From: Amorphophallus konjac
Taxonomy: Eukaryota > Streptophyta > Magnoliopsida > Alismatales > Araceae
Length of the DNA: 64,000 nt
Reading direction: 5' to 3'
Assembly (NCBI GenBank): GCA_022559845.1
Contig: CM040126.1
Span: 46,618,458 to 46,682,457 of the forward strand
Shown here one piece after another: positions 33,596 to 48,238 of the stretch. The notes beneath the pieces were generated by a model that was not told the origin of the DNA, did not search any database, and saw only the letters and a program-made list of their open reading frames with translations. Position numbers and translations under genes: made by a program. Numbering within the stretch: position 1 is the first letter of the stretch; each line of letters begins with the position of its first letter.

Positions 33596-34178
33596 TGTGG
33601 CGGTCGTTCCAGTGACCGCCACAGGGCCCATGGAGGTGCGTTACACTTCGTTGGCTTTTGGGCATGGTGTTTGTGGGCCTGACGGTCCCACGATAGACCG
33701 CCGTAGTGCTGTGACGCCCTCGTGTTAGACCGTTACAGTGATTCCGACCGTTGATTTATGACCATTGGGGGTCATAGACACCTGACGCGCCCAGGGTGGG
33801 GCATCAGGGTAGTGTGATGCCCCTGGGTAGGAGCGTTAGAGTTAACACATCCACCCCCCCTAACGCCCTTGGGTAGGTGCGTTAGAGAGCGTGACGCACC
33901 GAGCGGCATGTGTCACGGCCTATGTTATTCTGTGACCGAACGCACCAGCATGGTCCGTTAGGTTCCGTAACGCCCCTAGAGGAGCGCGTTACGTTCAGTT
34001 TTCACTCGTGCCCTGACGCACCTGTTTAGGTCCGTCAGGTGCTGTGACGCACCAGTGTAGGCGCGTTACAGTTCGTTTCACACCGAGTGTCTGACGCGCC
34101 TGAGTTGGTCCGTCAGGTTACCGTGGCGCACCAGGGTTGGTCCGCCACAGCCTGTGACGCACCAGAATTGGTCCGTCA
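33596..34178 (+). repeat. array of about 15 short hairpins in A 3' LTR
   Basis: Second copy of the array at 4935-5529, opening with TGTGGCGGTC/GACCGCCACA and ending with TGACG/CGTCA. It gives an internal comparison: differences between the copies can be checked for whether they keep pairing. Confidence 0.75.
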
Positions 34179-35745
34179 TGCTCTGGACTGCACCGGTGGT
34201 TCATAGTCTTGTTTCTTCTCCGACCGTGCTCACCGTGCGACGGTGTTGGTACGTGGGACGGCCCCCGTACTTCATCGGGTTCGGACGTTGTTTTCCGTTG
34301 ACTTGAGAGTCTACTCCGTAGTGACCCTCCACTCGTTGTAGCCTGCTTACACGTTTAGTGGTCCCACCCGGGAGTGGTGGAGAGGCTACCCTGAGGATGA
34401 TTTTAGACTGGTGTCCGTCGGGCCCCGCGTCTAGCAGCCAGAGTCCGGCTGAGGGGAAAATCGGTCAGAGGGCCAGACTAGGGACGGACGGTTTGTATGT
34501 GCACACGTGGTTGGGGGCGGTTGGACCCATGCTGATGGGCGTGACCCCAGCTAGTCACTTGTTTCGTGGTTACTTGTACGGTGTCCTTACCTCCGCCGGG
34601 GACTATCATGCCAGGCTATCGTGCCAGGCGGACACCTGCGGTGCAGTGTAAGACGTCAGGGGACGCTATCGACTGTGCTTCTAGTGGGAGGTACTCCTGT
34701 CGAGTCGGGAGTGACAGACTGTCAGTCAGTCTTTGTGGCTTCGACCTTCAGTTTTTTGGTCATGTTGACCGATGAGTTCCGGTTGTCTCGCCGTGGCGCA
34801 TGTGTCAGTTTTTGTGCTGTGAGACCGGTGTTTGTAGTTGCAGGGCTTTTCACTTCCGAGGTACTCGCTTACTGTTAGTGTAGCGGTTCTCCGTTTTACG
34901 AGGTAGGGTTCGAATAATCTCTACTTAGTCTTATTCTGAGACTCATTCCCTGCGTGTTTTCACTGTGTTTCAGGTGAGACGCGGCTTCTGGGGAGCGCAT
35001 CTGAGGTTCAGCGTGGCTCAGGTGCCCAGCGTTAGTGTCAGAGGTCAGAGCCGGGGTATGTCCCGTGTAGCTGTATTTTTCTTTCTTGTCTCTGTACTAG
35101 TTGTTGACTACTGTTATTTATTTTGTTATACCTTGTGGACCATGTACCATGTTAAATGTTAATTTGTTTCTTACTTAATCATATAAACTGTTTAATTTCT
35201 GCAATTATTTGTGATACTTGTGTAGTCTCCACATCATCCTTCTAACCCTTCCGAGTCTTCGGACTCGTGGGTGGCGGTACGAGTCTCGGGTTATTGGGCC
35301 TTCCCGGTAATCGGATTCTCGGGTCGTTACACCGGACGTCTTCACCGGCACACTCGTCCAGTGCCCTCGGTGGCACACCCCTAGACGTCCTGCCCGGCAC
35401 ACCACCGATTGCCCCTTCAGCAGCACGCCTAGGTCGGCCTTCCAACGGCACACCCTGCTACCCCTCCTAGCGTCACACTTCTCCAGTCTTCTAGCGGCAC
35501 AGCCTGCCAGCCTCCTCAGCGGCACGCCCTGAACTCCCTTACCCGGTGCGTCCGGTAGACAAGATCTTACGCCCACGCCATAGAGGATCCTTGGCGCGCA
35601 GTGGGCTGTCCGAGGTGTCGCCCGGAGAGGAGGGCACGCAGGCTACTCCTCTGCCAATGGGAATGGAAAAAAAAATCAAATCCCCATTAATGCCCGTCAT
35701 TTCCCGCGGCCACCGTTCGCATTCGAAGACTCCCGCCACTGGGAG

Positions 35746-35752
35746 TATAAAG
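35746..35752 (+). promoter_or_regulatory. TATA box of F LTR
   Basis: GAGTATAAAGCC within an otherwise GC-rich stretch. There is no second LTR in the window to confirm it. Confidence 0.5.
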
Positions 35753-36389
35753 CCTCGTCTTCCTCACCGAGCAGGGAAAGACAGACACACACCAGCGGAG
35801 GGAGCCATGACGGTGCTGAAGGAGAAGAAGAGAAGAAGAAGAGAAGAAGAAGAGAGGAAGAGGAGGTCCCTCCGGTGACTACCGGAGGACGTGAGAGAGA
35901 GTAAGAGAATGAGGGAGAGGGAGAGTGAGAGCTTGTTGTAACGTGGGAGAGAGGAGAGCAGGGTGCCCTCGCCCCTGCTCGACCTTGCCCCCCCCTCCCC
36001 ATTTCCTCTTCCTTTCCCCTTTCTTCCTCCTCTCATCTTTGTATCTTCCACCCCGATGTTCTTGATGTATTGGGCCGATTACGGCTTCCACTTTTTATGA
36101 ATGCAAATCCCCCTTTCTTTGGGTTTCTCACTGTCTCTGGTCGTTCCGAGTCTTTGTGTGCATTTGTTCGCTCCCCTCCTCTCTTCCGGTGATCTGGCCT
36201 CTCGGCAGGGACCCATAACTTCACCCTTGCCCTCCTAGCCTCTCCGAACACCCAGACCAACCTTCCCCTTTCCCCAACTGAAGCATCCCCTTTGGACAAG
36301 CCAAACCAGGACCCCAGGTTCTTTCCCCCCTTTTGGCTCCGTCCTACTTAGCTACCCTTTAGTCCAGCCTCCCCAGCCCTAAGGCGATA

Positions 36390-37560
36390 CACCTTGCTCA
36401 GCCTCCCACCGGTGCACCCTCAGCTCGGTGCAGCTTCCCCAGCCCCCAGCGGCACACCCATTCCAGCCTCCACCGGTACACTCCTTCACCGATATAGCCC
36501 CTGGCCGGTGCACCCTCAACCCCTCTGAGCCTTCCCCGACACACTCTCAAGAGCCTAGCCCGGTACGCCCTTGAGGCACCAGCCCGGTACACCTCCATCC
36601 CGGCACACCCTGGCCTCTCTTAGCCCGGCACGCCTCTCCTACCCCTGTAGGCTCCCTGGCTGGCACACTAGTCACCAGTCCCCCCCTCTTGCCCGGTGCG
36701 CCCCCAGCCAGTCCTAGAGAAGTCTCCGGTCCGTCGTTTCTCCTGGGTTTTCTGAGGTTTTATCAAAGGTGTTGTCGCCCTTGGCACGCACCTCCAATCG
36801 TCAGGTTCCGCCACTCCATGTGGGCGCGTTCCCTTTATCTCCCTTACCACTCAGGTCAAGGGGAGATGCTGCCGAATTTTCGTTAGAAATAACAACATGT
36901 TAAAAGACAAAAGGAAGCAACAAACAAATGGAACAATAACATGTTGCGAGAAAAGGAAGCAACAAACTAATAAAATGAACAACGGTAAAACGCTTCAACC
37001 AAGGCAAGAGAACGGCGGATAACGCGAACAGAACTGGACTGAATGATAATCACACGGCTTGAACACTCGTCATGCGAAGAAGAAAGAAGAGAAAATGATT
37101 AAGAGAAAGGAATAGAAACCCACACAGACTGCATAAAATCAAGAACGAGAAGAAGAGAAAAGCACAAGAAGTCGAGGAGGAGTGGGCCCCTCGCTGCCCT
37201 TGGCCCGGCACACTTCCTTGGTGCCTGGGCCGGCACACACCCCCAATGCCCTTGGCCGGCACACTTGCCCTTGCCTTTCCCCGGTACACCCCCAACCTCC
37301 GCCGGTACACCCTGCCTTAAAGCTTCCCCGGCACACTCAACCCCACCTCTTTGAACCCTCCAGCGACACAGCCCCTGTGCCTCTTCCCTAATACACTCCA
37401 GCCATCCTTGGCCGGCACGCCCTAGCCCACCTACCCCTTGGCACCCTAGCCCGGCACACCTGGCCAGGCCTTCGTCGGCACACTCCCCAGCCCCCTCTCC
37501 GGCACACTCCTCCTAATGCTCTCTCCGACACACCTCTCCTTAACCCCTAGCGGCCCATTC
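36390..37560 (+). repeat. GGCAC(A/G)CCC-motif array, later blocks (F LTR)
   Basis: Two dense blocks (36390-36710 and 37190-37560) of CCGGCACACC- or CCGGTACACC-like cores spaced 15-35 nt apart by C-rich, non-repeated spacers, separated by AT-rich DNA. A further block lies at 35332-35560. The core recurs from block to block while spacers do not. Confidence 0.75.
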
Positions 37561-38447
37561 CTCCTTCAAAAAATTATATAATGATAATGATAATAAGAAA
37601 TTTTACAATAAATAAATAGATCTGAATATATAATAAATAAACAAAAGGGGAAAGATATGTAATCAAAAATAATAATAATAATAATAATAGTAATAATAAT
37701 AAAAGCAAATAGAGAAAATCACCCAAAGGATGCATAAAGGGAAATAGACAGCAAAAAAAAGGAAGAACATATAATTAAAATCCCATATAAAAAAATGCTA
37801 AGGCCCACATTGCAGCCCTGTCTCTCCTCGTGACCCGGTGCGGAAGGAACATTAATGTTGCCCTCGCAGGCTGGGCCTGAGTCTTGGGAATTGTCCCGAC
37901 ATGGCCAGGCCCCGACCTTGCCTTCGGCCGACATTCCGATTAAACCGGACCCGTTCCTCAGGCCGGATTCCTTCCGAGCCATTATTAAAATTGCCGTACA
38001 TTCGGCAGACATTTGAACGGGTCCACCCCAGTTTCCGTCGCATTTCTATCACGGACCTGTGTCCGAACATGAAAAGGTCCGTGAATGACCAACATGGCCG
38101 ATGGCTCTTATCCCGATGCGGATCCTTAGTGTGATTTATTCCTCCTCACCACTGCGCAGTTAGTATTAATTCATTTAGGCCGTAGGGCCCTTGGTTTCGG
38201 CAATTAATCAAGGGTGTTCCCTCGTATGGGGGATGTAAATGACGTTGTGACCTTTATGGCACGATGGGATTTGGTCCCGACCCAAACCACACAATCGTCT
38301 GACTGAGTCAGATCGAGCGCACCCGTGGCTCTTCGGAGCCTAAATAAATTGTCACTTTGTGACTGGCACACCCACGCACTTAATAAACCAAACAAACCCA
38401 ATAAATGAATGAACAACTAATTAACGAAATAAGTGCGTCCACAAGTC

Positions 38448-38465
38448 TGGCACGCCCGGTGGGAC
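38448..38465 (+). other. primer-binding site of F
   Basis: TGGCACGCCCGGTGGGAC starts four bases after the LTR end, the position expected for the primer site. I could not assign the tRNA with certainty. Its first nine bases resemble the core of the LTR motif arrays. Confidence 0.65.
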
Positions 38466-38545
38466 CGATCCACCCTTCATCTCTTTATCAGAATTAGGGG
38501 CCCCGTGGTCCCCTTCTTGTAATACTAATTGCCCTATTTTTGAAA

Positions 38546-41500
38546 ATGCAGGAAAATCGCACTTTGACATCGAGGATGGCGACCACCTTCGGTTCCCAGC
38601 CCGTCGAGAGTCACGTCAGGGGTGGCTATCTCACCGTCCCCCTCAACTTCGGGAGCTTCCCTCCCGTGGTTGGCTTCCCCAACTTCCTTGGGATGGCCTT
38701 TGTCAACATACTGGACGTGGAAGCGTCCGACAACCCCGAGACCGACACTCCCACTCAGGGAGTCACTGAAGCTACTGCCGACCGAGCCCCGGCTAGAAAC
38801 AACAACACCGTCCTGGCTGGGATGCTAAGCTGCAACGTGCACCATGTGCACCAGACTGTCGGCCCACCTCACCAGGGATCGGCATCTCACCGGAGGAGGC
38901 TCCGAAGGAACAATGCTGGGGCGACTCCGGGACGCCGAATCTCCAGCTCCGGAAAGTCCATGACCGTCGGGAGCGTCCGAGTCCACCTTAATGGCAGAGG
39001 TCTGAAGTGATTCCGAACCGCATCGTGCCAACTATTCCAGTCCGCAACTCCTTCCAAGGGCTGGAGAAGATGAAAGAAAAGGCGGTGCCCACCGTCCCGA
39101 CCGCAGCATCGAAGAACACGCCGGTTCACAAGCCGGCTAAGCTCAAGCAAGTCTGGATCCCCAAAGAAGCCCATACCACTACATGGCCCAGCTGCATCCG
39201 CCCGAGAAGGGCCCGACGAGATGAAAGGGTCGAAGTGACGCCCCCGGTCTACCAGTCGGCATCTGCTACACCGATACTACCAGAAAATATCCACCACCAG
39301 TACCACAGGCGTCGACACCAAGCTGCCCACCCAAGGCCTGCGGATTACACTCCTGTTGCTGCCATCGGCACGCGATCACCGGCTTCTCCCCCTGACCAGG
39401 AGTGGGAAGGGATGGAGCAAGCCATGAGGAATTACCTCCGAGGCCCAGGGAGCACCCCCTTGGGTCGCCAAAGACTGCTGGGGGCAGTGGCCTCCGCCTT
39501 TCAAGAAGAAGAAACCCGACCTGTGCCCAGCGCAGAATCGAGGAACCACTCTGAGGAGCTCCGTCAGTCCCTTTGCGGAAGAAAGCGGAGCCTCGAAGAT
39601 CGGTCTTCGATAGACTGGTGTTCCCAGGCAGGCCATCGAGGAGGATGGCAAGAAGAAACAGAAATTGGAGAGTCTACACCTGCAGCATGGCAGGAGTGTT
39701 TGGTCGGTATGGAGCTCTACCTACCGACCCCGAAGAGGTGGCAGACTCGCCGCGAGACCCGGTCCACTTACCAGAAGAGAGAGAGCAGCAAGCGAGGTGG
39801 CGCAGGTGGGCGTTGAAGAGACCTCCTATGATGAACCCTCTACGGCTCTGACCTCCAATGTCATCACTACCAGAGGCACCAGCAGCGGGCCGTCTACGTC
39901 ATCAAAAGAGATGCCGGCTGAAGGAGCAGGAGGTATTCCTAGTCTCCTCACGAATGATCCTGCAATGTTATATATGGTACAACAGTACCAGCGGGAGATC
40001 GAACTGTTGAAGAAGCAACTGAATGAGAGGAGTGCACAACCCTCGGCATTCGGGCAGACCGAGGCTTTGCTCGAAGCGCCCGGGGGCAACGGGCAGTCTT
40101 CTGAAGCGCCTCCGCAGGGAGCGACACCTTCGCTGATACCTGGCTACACTGGAGGCGTCCCCCAGCAACAGGCACAACATACAACACTGGCCCCGCCGCC
40201 AGTCTTGTCCTTCCAAGGGTCTCCTATGGCCCCGCAGGTGACAGTGCTGACTACTCCGAGGGCGCAGCCCGCCCACTTTTACCCAAATATTGTCGACCCC
40301 GCAGCGGTCATCCAGTTGATGCTTGAACAGATGATTGACATGAAGCTGGCGGAGAGGGGCGACAGTGATCAAACGCCGTTTGACGTCTACCGAGTGCCCT
40401 ACCTGGCTCATTATGCTGCCAAGAAACTGTCGGTCGGCATCACCAAGCCACCGAAAATTGAAAAGTTCAACGGGCAAGGGTCTCCCAGGGAGCACATCGC
40501 CTATTATGTGAATGTCATGGGAGATCTGGATATTGATGAGGCTTATCTCCTCAAATTCTTCGGCTCAACACTCACTGGGCTTGCTTTTGAGTGGTACTCG
40601 AGCCTACCCGCTGGGTCTATCATTGACTGGCCCGATATGCAGAAAAAGTTTAAAGAAAGATTCTACATTGCTGAACGGGAGGTCACTGTGGCAGAGCTCT
40701 ATGCCACGAGGCAGAGGAATAATGAGTCGGCACTCGACTACATTAAAAGATGGAGTAACCTCAGTATGAGGTGCAGACGTCCCCCACATCAGGAGGACGC
40801 AGTGCAGATCTACAAGTAGAACTTGAACAAAGAAATTCTAGAAAGGATGATCGGCACTGAGGTCAAGACATTTGACCGCCTGAACAACATAGTGGCTGAG
40901 ATTGAGGCGTTCCTTGCCCGGTACTCTTCCACCCCGGCCGCATCATGCCAGAGAGCTAGGCAGATCGAAAAGAAGTCAGTTCCCCCGGAGGTGCATGCAC
41001 TGGATTTCCAGACCTTTGAGAAACAAAAGGAAAAAGCTAAAGGGGCTGCCAACCCTCCCCCGCCTAGACCTACGGAACGGCGGGAAGGTCCCTCGCTGAG
41101 GGAGAAAATGAGAAATAAGCTATACTCTTTCTCTCGAGACAAGTCCAGGCTCCTGTTCGAGTGGGCAACCAGCTACAATAAAATCATGTTGCCAGAACCG
41201 AGGAGGCCTGGTGACCTGAAGAAGAAGGACGACCCGCACTTCTGCCAGTACCACCAGATGCTCGGGCACACCATTGAAGATTGCTACATCTTCAAGGACA
41301 TCATTGAGTCCTTAATCAAGAATGGAGAGCTGGACATGGGGGAGCACAAAGTAGATCCTCCACAGCCGCATGAGCTGCCCAACTTGGCTCCCGCCGTCAA
41401 CATGGTGTCGTTGTACCAGGAGTTGCCTGAAGAATGGGCGGAGGCCAGTACCCGCGCCATCTATGAAGCTTTTGTCGGGGGACCAGCTCAAGACCATGGG

Positions 41501-42527
41501 GGCTGGCAAGCTGTACCTAAGAAGAATAGAAGAAGACGGACCCCTCGGCCCACCCCAGAAGTTCATGTAAGGGGCGTCACACCCCAGCTAGCACCGCCAC
41601 CGGTGAACCCCGTCTGGCATGACACAGCCCCCCGGCTAGTCATGAGGCGGCAGACTCACAACAAAAAGAAGCACATCCCGATGCGGATGCACAAGGAAAC
41701 CAGCCCGGCGGTTGAAAGACTCCAGGCTATTATTGATGGGCTTGAAGACTATGAATAGTCCGAAATCCAACCCGTGGAACTGAAAGAGTATATCCCCTGG
41801 GAGGAGTTCAAGTCACTCGAACTGGCTCCAGGAGCAGAAGCTGAGGCAGAAACGAAACCTCCGATGTGGGGTGAACTTCCCCAGGAGCGACCACCGGCCA
41901 TTGTAGAAAATAAGAAAAAGAACAGAAGGCCCAGGAATAAGAAGAAAAAGGAGGTTATCGTTGCCTGCAACACCCTCTCGGCGCTGTTTGACACCGCCCT
42001 CTCCCTAGAAGAAAAAGAAGAAGAGCTACCCCATGAACCAGTAGGGGCGAATCATGCTGAAACATCTACTTCCCAACACGCCACCAGGTCGGGAAGGAAG
42101 TGGGGATGCCCTCCTCAGGCTAACCATAACATCATGCTCAGGGGAGAGCAACCATACCAAGTCCCCGAGCCTAAGGTTCGAGACAGGAAGATCCCTCCTC
42201 CATCGGGTCTCTATCCCGAAGAACCCAAAAGCCGGGGCACTCCTTCATTCACTGAATTCCTGTTGGCCCAGACGGAGAGGTAGGCACACCCCAAGGGTCC
42301 CGATCCACCAAAGAAGTAAGCAGCCTCCTGGCTCCACCAGTGGCAACCCCTCCTCAGCCAGGGGAGGAATTTGACGGCTTCCCGAACCTTGCCGAATTCA
42401 TGCAAGAAAAGGAGGAAGCCCAACAGGCCCCACAGGCTCAAGAGGCCGCTGTAGAACTAGCAAGGAGGCACCCTCTGATCCAGCACCCCAGGTCCAAGGT
42501 GGGGGCAGGCGTAGCAAGCCCGAAGAG
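38546..42527 (+). pseudogene. gag: F gag
   Basis: Starts at ATG 38546 (MQENRTLTSRMATTFGSQ). Frameshifts near 39000 and 39660-39800 separate the N-terminal parts. Then a long frame holds a coiled-coil stretch (about 39953-40020: VQQYQREIELLKKQL), the capsid domain (about 40400-40800: FEWYSSLPAGSIIDWPDM) and a zinc-knuckle variant C-X2-H-X4-H-X4-C at 41243-41285. Stops at 40817, 41756 and 42281 are TAG, readable as CAG. The tail (41774-42527) is rich in K, E and P and loses frame again near 42500. Tat-type gag; inactive. Confidence 0.8.
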
Positions 42528-43178
42528 ATGAAGCTACTCAAGGTGCGGGCTAGCGACCGAATAGTCAGACATCTCAAGAAGATCCCAGCCTGGTTCACCA
42601 TATGGGAGATGTTGTCCTTAGATGAAGAAACACGACAAGCCATTATTGCCACACTCCAGACGCCAACACAACTTGAAGCCTGTCTGGCGGAGGTGTCACC
42701 TGAAGTGGCCGTGGCCTTCACAGAGGATGACTTGCTTCTGCCCACCTGCAGTCATAACAGGCCGCTCTACATGAAGGGGCAGCTGAATGGGCAGCCTATC
42801 AATAGGGTCCTGATCGACCCAGGAGCGGCAGTGAACATACTTCCCTACCGAGTGTACCAGAAACACTACTTTGATGTACACCTGGTCGAGGTCAAGAACG
42901 TCAAGATTGCTGGCTTTAACCAGAAATGCGAGGTACCCATGGGGGTCGCAGAATTCAACTTGACCTTCGATGACTTCACCACCAAGGTCCAGTTCCACGT
43001 CATCAACTCCAACACCTCCTACAAGGCATTACTCGGCCGGCCTTGGCTACACCAGAACAGGGTGGTGCCTTCCACCCTGCACCAATGCATCAAGCACCCT
43101 TGCGAAGGGAAAGAAGTCAGAATCTTCGCCGAATCACCACCCGTTCGAGGTGTTCGAGTGTCATTTGTCAGATGCTAA
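42528..43178 (+). pseudogene. F aspartic protease
   Basis: Retropepsin domain: VLIDPGAAVNILP (active-site Asp codon at 42816) and, about 90 residues later, ALLGRPWLH. Preceded by a helical linker. The D-P-G-A active site differs from the textbook D-S/T-G but occurs in Tat-like elements. Continues at 43229 in another frame after a shift. Confidence 0.8.
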
Positions 43179-43199
43179 TCTGTACTTAGAGAAGGCGAA

Positions 43200-43680
43200 G
43201 CAAGCTCCTCAAGTCGCCCAAGATAGAGGTGGAGTCGGGTGGTTGGTTTCCTCCACCGCCCCCAGGCTATGTGGTTCCCCCACATGTACCATTCATTGCA
43301 GAAGAAGGAGGGGTATTCAAGGTAGCTCCACTCGCCATCTATCCTAAACCGGGGATGCCCTGCCTCGAAGACCTGCTAGAGGATGTTAGAGTCTTGCCAG
43401 AGATCATCAAACCCATAACAGAAATCGACTGCCAAGTAGCCGAGCAACTGAGAATTTTTGAGGTACCTAACCCCGAAGGGCCACCCACTATCTTCTATGT
43501 GGCCGGGGAAAAGCCAGTCAGAGGAGATGATGATTGTCGACTCTCCGACGAACTGCATGACCCGCACGTCCCTATCTTGGGACTTCCCCACATGACTGAC
43601 CGGGCAGTCGGAGTGGTTAGAAAACAAATGATCCCCCTTTATCAACCCTCCAGTCGGAAGGAAATGTTTGAAAGGATGTG
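43200..43680 (+). pseudogene. F pol linker between protease and RT
   Basis: The open frame GWFPPPPPGYVVPPHVPF ... PSSRKEMFERM has no enzyme motif that I recognise. It is cut by element E at 43681, directly after ATGTG, and resumes at 53532 in frame when E and one copy of the duplication are discounted. Confidence 0.7.
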
Positions 43681-46121
<2,441 letters not shown>

Positions 46122-46123
46122 AG

Positions 46124-46135
46124 TGGTATCAGAGC
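46124..46135 (+). other. primer-binding site of E (tRNA-iMet)
   Basis: TGGTATCAGAGC begins two bases after the 5' LTR. Confidence 0.9.
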
Positions 46136-46292
46136 GGTCATAGGCTTGTTCTCACATGTCTAGTCTTGGGGCGTCTTCACACTAGGTCATTCATAGGTGC
46201 CCACGCACACCCGTGCATAGCCCACCAAACTTTGCATGACCACTCATAGTGGAGCTCATTATCAATCCAATCCATCCTCTTCGAGTTCCACA

Positions 46293-47410
46293 ATGAATCC
46301 CAATCCCCAAGGGAATCCCGCCCCAACGAGCATGAGCTTCCCGATCACATGAGATTCCTTGTGGAGGGTATGGCTTGTATCTTAGGGCGGCTTGATGACA
46401 TAACGGCCCGGCTTGAGCAACTTGAGGAGAATAGGCCCGCCCCAAGGGTGGATGATAGAAGGGCACCTCCTCCACGTGAGGGACCAGCCATAAGAGAGCT
46501 CAACCGTGACCACCCACCCGAGCCGGAAAGGGACCCACCCCCAAGGAGAGATGACAGACCCCCCGGGATAATCCGGATGAACACCTTGTAAGGCTTGTGA
46601 AAGTTGATGCCCCCACCTTTGATGAGTCCCATCACCCGAGCATCTACTTAGATTGGGAAGCGGCTATGGACCAATATTTTGATTGGTACCCCATGACCGA
46701 GGATAGGAAAGTCCGACTTGCCAAAATGCAACTTACTAAGTTAGCAAAGACCCATTGGTTGAACGTTGAGGGATTGAGGATAGTTAGGAGGGAACCTCCC
46801 ATCACCACATGGGGGGCCATGAAAGAACAACTCAAACTCAAATATGTCCCTCCCTCTACCATCAAAACCTCTAGATGAGTGGCAAGCCCTAACCCAAGAA
46901 GGGAAGACCGTGATGGAGTACATTGAAAATTTTGATTACTACCTTCTTAAGTGTGGAGTCCAAGAGGATCCCGCGGTCACACTGTCCCGCTTTAGGAATG
47001 GGCTTCAATTCCACATAAAGAAGGAGCTCTTCATGCGTCAAGTGACCACCCTAGAGCAAGCCTACCAAATAGCCCGGGATGCCGAGAAATTCTCTCGATA
47101 TACCCGAATGGTTCCCCCTCGGGGGATGGATCCCAAATCCTTGGCACCTCGGACCAACACCCCACCTCCTCAACGAGGTCTCCTTCCCAACCCCATGGGA
47201 GCTCCTCCCACCCGGGCAGCCCCTCCTAGTGGCACCCTTCCCCATCGCCCCACAAATGGTCCTCCCAACCCCACTCCCAATAGACCCAATCCGGGACCCA
47301 CCCCCCTTCACACTAGGGCCAACCCCAACCACCAAAGCGGGCAACAATGCTTTAGGTGCCTTGGGTATGGACACTTCGCCAATCAATGCCCCCACCAAGG
47401 GAGCATCTAG
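46293..47410 (+). pseudogene. gag: E gag
   Basis: First ATG at 46293, but the frame shifts within about 50 bases; the main N-terminal frame (46349-46591) has a coiled-coil-like stretch and an R/P-rich linker. The capsid domain follows (46597-46878: IYLDWEAAMDQYFDWY) and, after a shift near 46860, continues (TVMEYIENFDYYLLKCGV) to a P-rich region and the CCHC knuckle CFRCLGYGHFANQCP (about 47347-47391). It ends at TAG 47408 while the protease frame (+1) is already open. Confidence 0.82.
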
Positions 47411-48238
47411 CTTGCTCATTGAGGAGGCTAATCTCCTACCCCAAGCTGGAGTTGAAGAAGAGGTTGAGGTGTATGAGGCCTCTCCCGACTGGGAGGAAGA
47501 ATATGAGACCCACTACATGGAGGCCAATCAAGAACAACCTCCTCCACCCACCGACCCTCACCTTGGAGTGGTTAGGTGTACCCTCACTCAAGCCCAAGAA
47601 CATGATTGGAGAAGAAACACCATCTTCCATACCTACATCCGGATAGGGAGTCATGCTAGGAAGGTCATCTTGGACAACGGGAGTAGTGTGAATGTGGTGT
47701 CCCCCGGCACCGTCAAACTTCTAGGCCTCACCATTTCCTCACACCCGAAACCTTATCGGGTAGCTTGGATTGACGCTACATCCATACCCGTTAGCACTCG
47801 TTACCTTGTCCCCATCACATTTCAATCCTACCAAGGCCAAGTTTGGTGTGACATTCTACCAATGAAAGTAGGGAGCATACTCCTAGGGCGGCCTTGGATC
47901 TATGATGTAGATGCCACCTTCCTCGGGAGGGCGAACACTTGCATTTTCACCCATGAGGGAAAGAGAATCCAACTCAACCCTTCACCACCCCGCTCCCTCA
48001 CCAAGAAGACACCTCCTCCCCTAGAGGAATCCTCAACCCCTCCTTCTACCCCACACCCCACCCCATCAAATCCTAGCCCTAGTTTGACCATTGGGACTAC
48101 TAGGAGCCTACACCTCATCACTAGGAAAGAACTTGAGGAAGAAGTCAACCAAGGGGGACAAGTGTGTGCCATTGTCATTTACCTTGGGGAATCCACCCCA
48201 ACCGACCCACACCCAATAGAAATCTAACAAATCCTTGA
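47411..48238 (+). pseudogene. E aspartic protease
   Basis: Retropepsin: KVILDNGSSVNVVSPG (about 47663-47710) and SILLGRPWIYDVDATF (about 47874-47920), followed by a P/S-rich linker. The active site reads D-N-G where D-S-G or D-T-G is expected (AAC against AGC, one G-to-A change). Stop TAA at 48225. It lies in +1 frame relative to gag; indel decay is the simpler reading because chromoviruses usually have one fused frame. Confidence 0.8.

Larger units (their letters stand above)
4034..35331 (+). mobile_element. Element A: Tekay/Del-type chromovirus inserted in F
   Basis: Two LTRs (4034-6682 and 32714-35331) begin TGTAATATC and end GGGTCGTTACA. They flank a tRNA-iMet primer site, a single-frame gag-pol and a purine-rich tract. 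Flanking 5-mers are CGGGA (4029-4033) and CCGGA (35332-35336), a duplication with one mismatch, inside the motif array of the F LTR. The domain order gag-PR-RT-RH-INT, with a short chromodomain-like integrase tail ending WEREDEMRQQFPYLFE, fits the Tekay/Del clade. LTRs sampled by eye differ by about 7-10%, so this is an old copy. Without insert B it is about 10.2 kb. Confidence 0.88.
32714..35331 (+). repeat. A 3' LTR
   Basis: 2618 bp matching 4034-6682. TATA box at 33030-33037. The hairpin array is at 33596-34178. Some hairpin stems are better matched here than in the 5' LTR, for example CTAACGC/GCGTTAG against CTAACAC in the 5' copy. Confidence 0.9.
35332..38443 (+). repeat. F 5' LTR, right part
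   Basis: Resumes after element A. It holds motif-array blocks at 35332-35560, 36390-36710 and 37190-37560, a TATA box at 35746-35752, a CT/GA-rich region (35820-36050), an AT-rich tract (36880-37150) and a TAA-type microsatellite at about 37666-37702. Ends GCGTCCACA. With 3409-4033 the LTR is about 3.7 kb, long but within the range of Tat elements. Short open frames here are not supported as genes. Confidence 0.65.

Noticed and set aside
35546..36299. K/R/E-rich and S/L-rich frames on both strands
   Set aside because: They are products of GA/CT-rich F LTR sequence, with no domain and no conservation available to support them.
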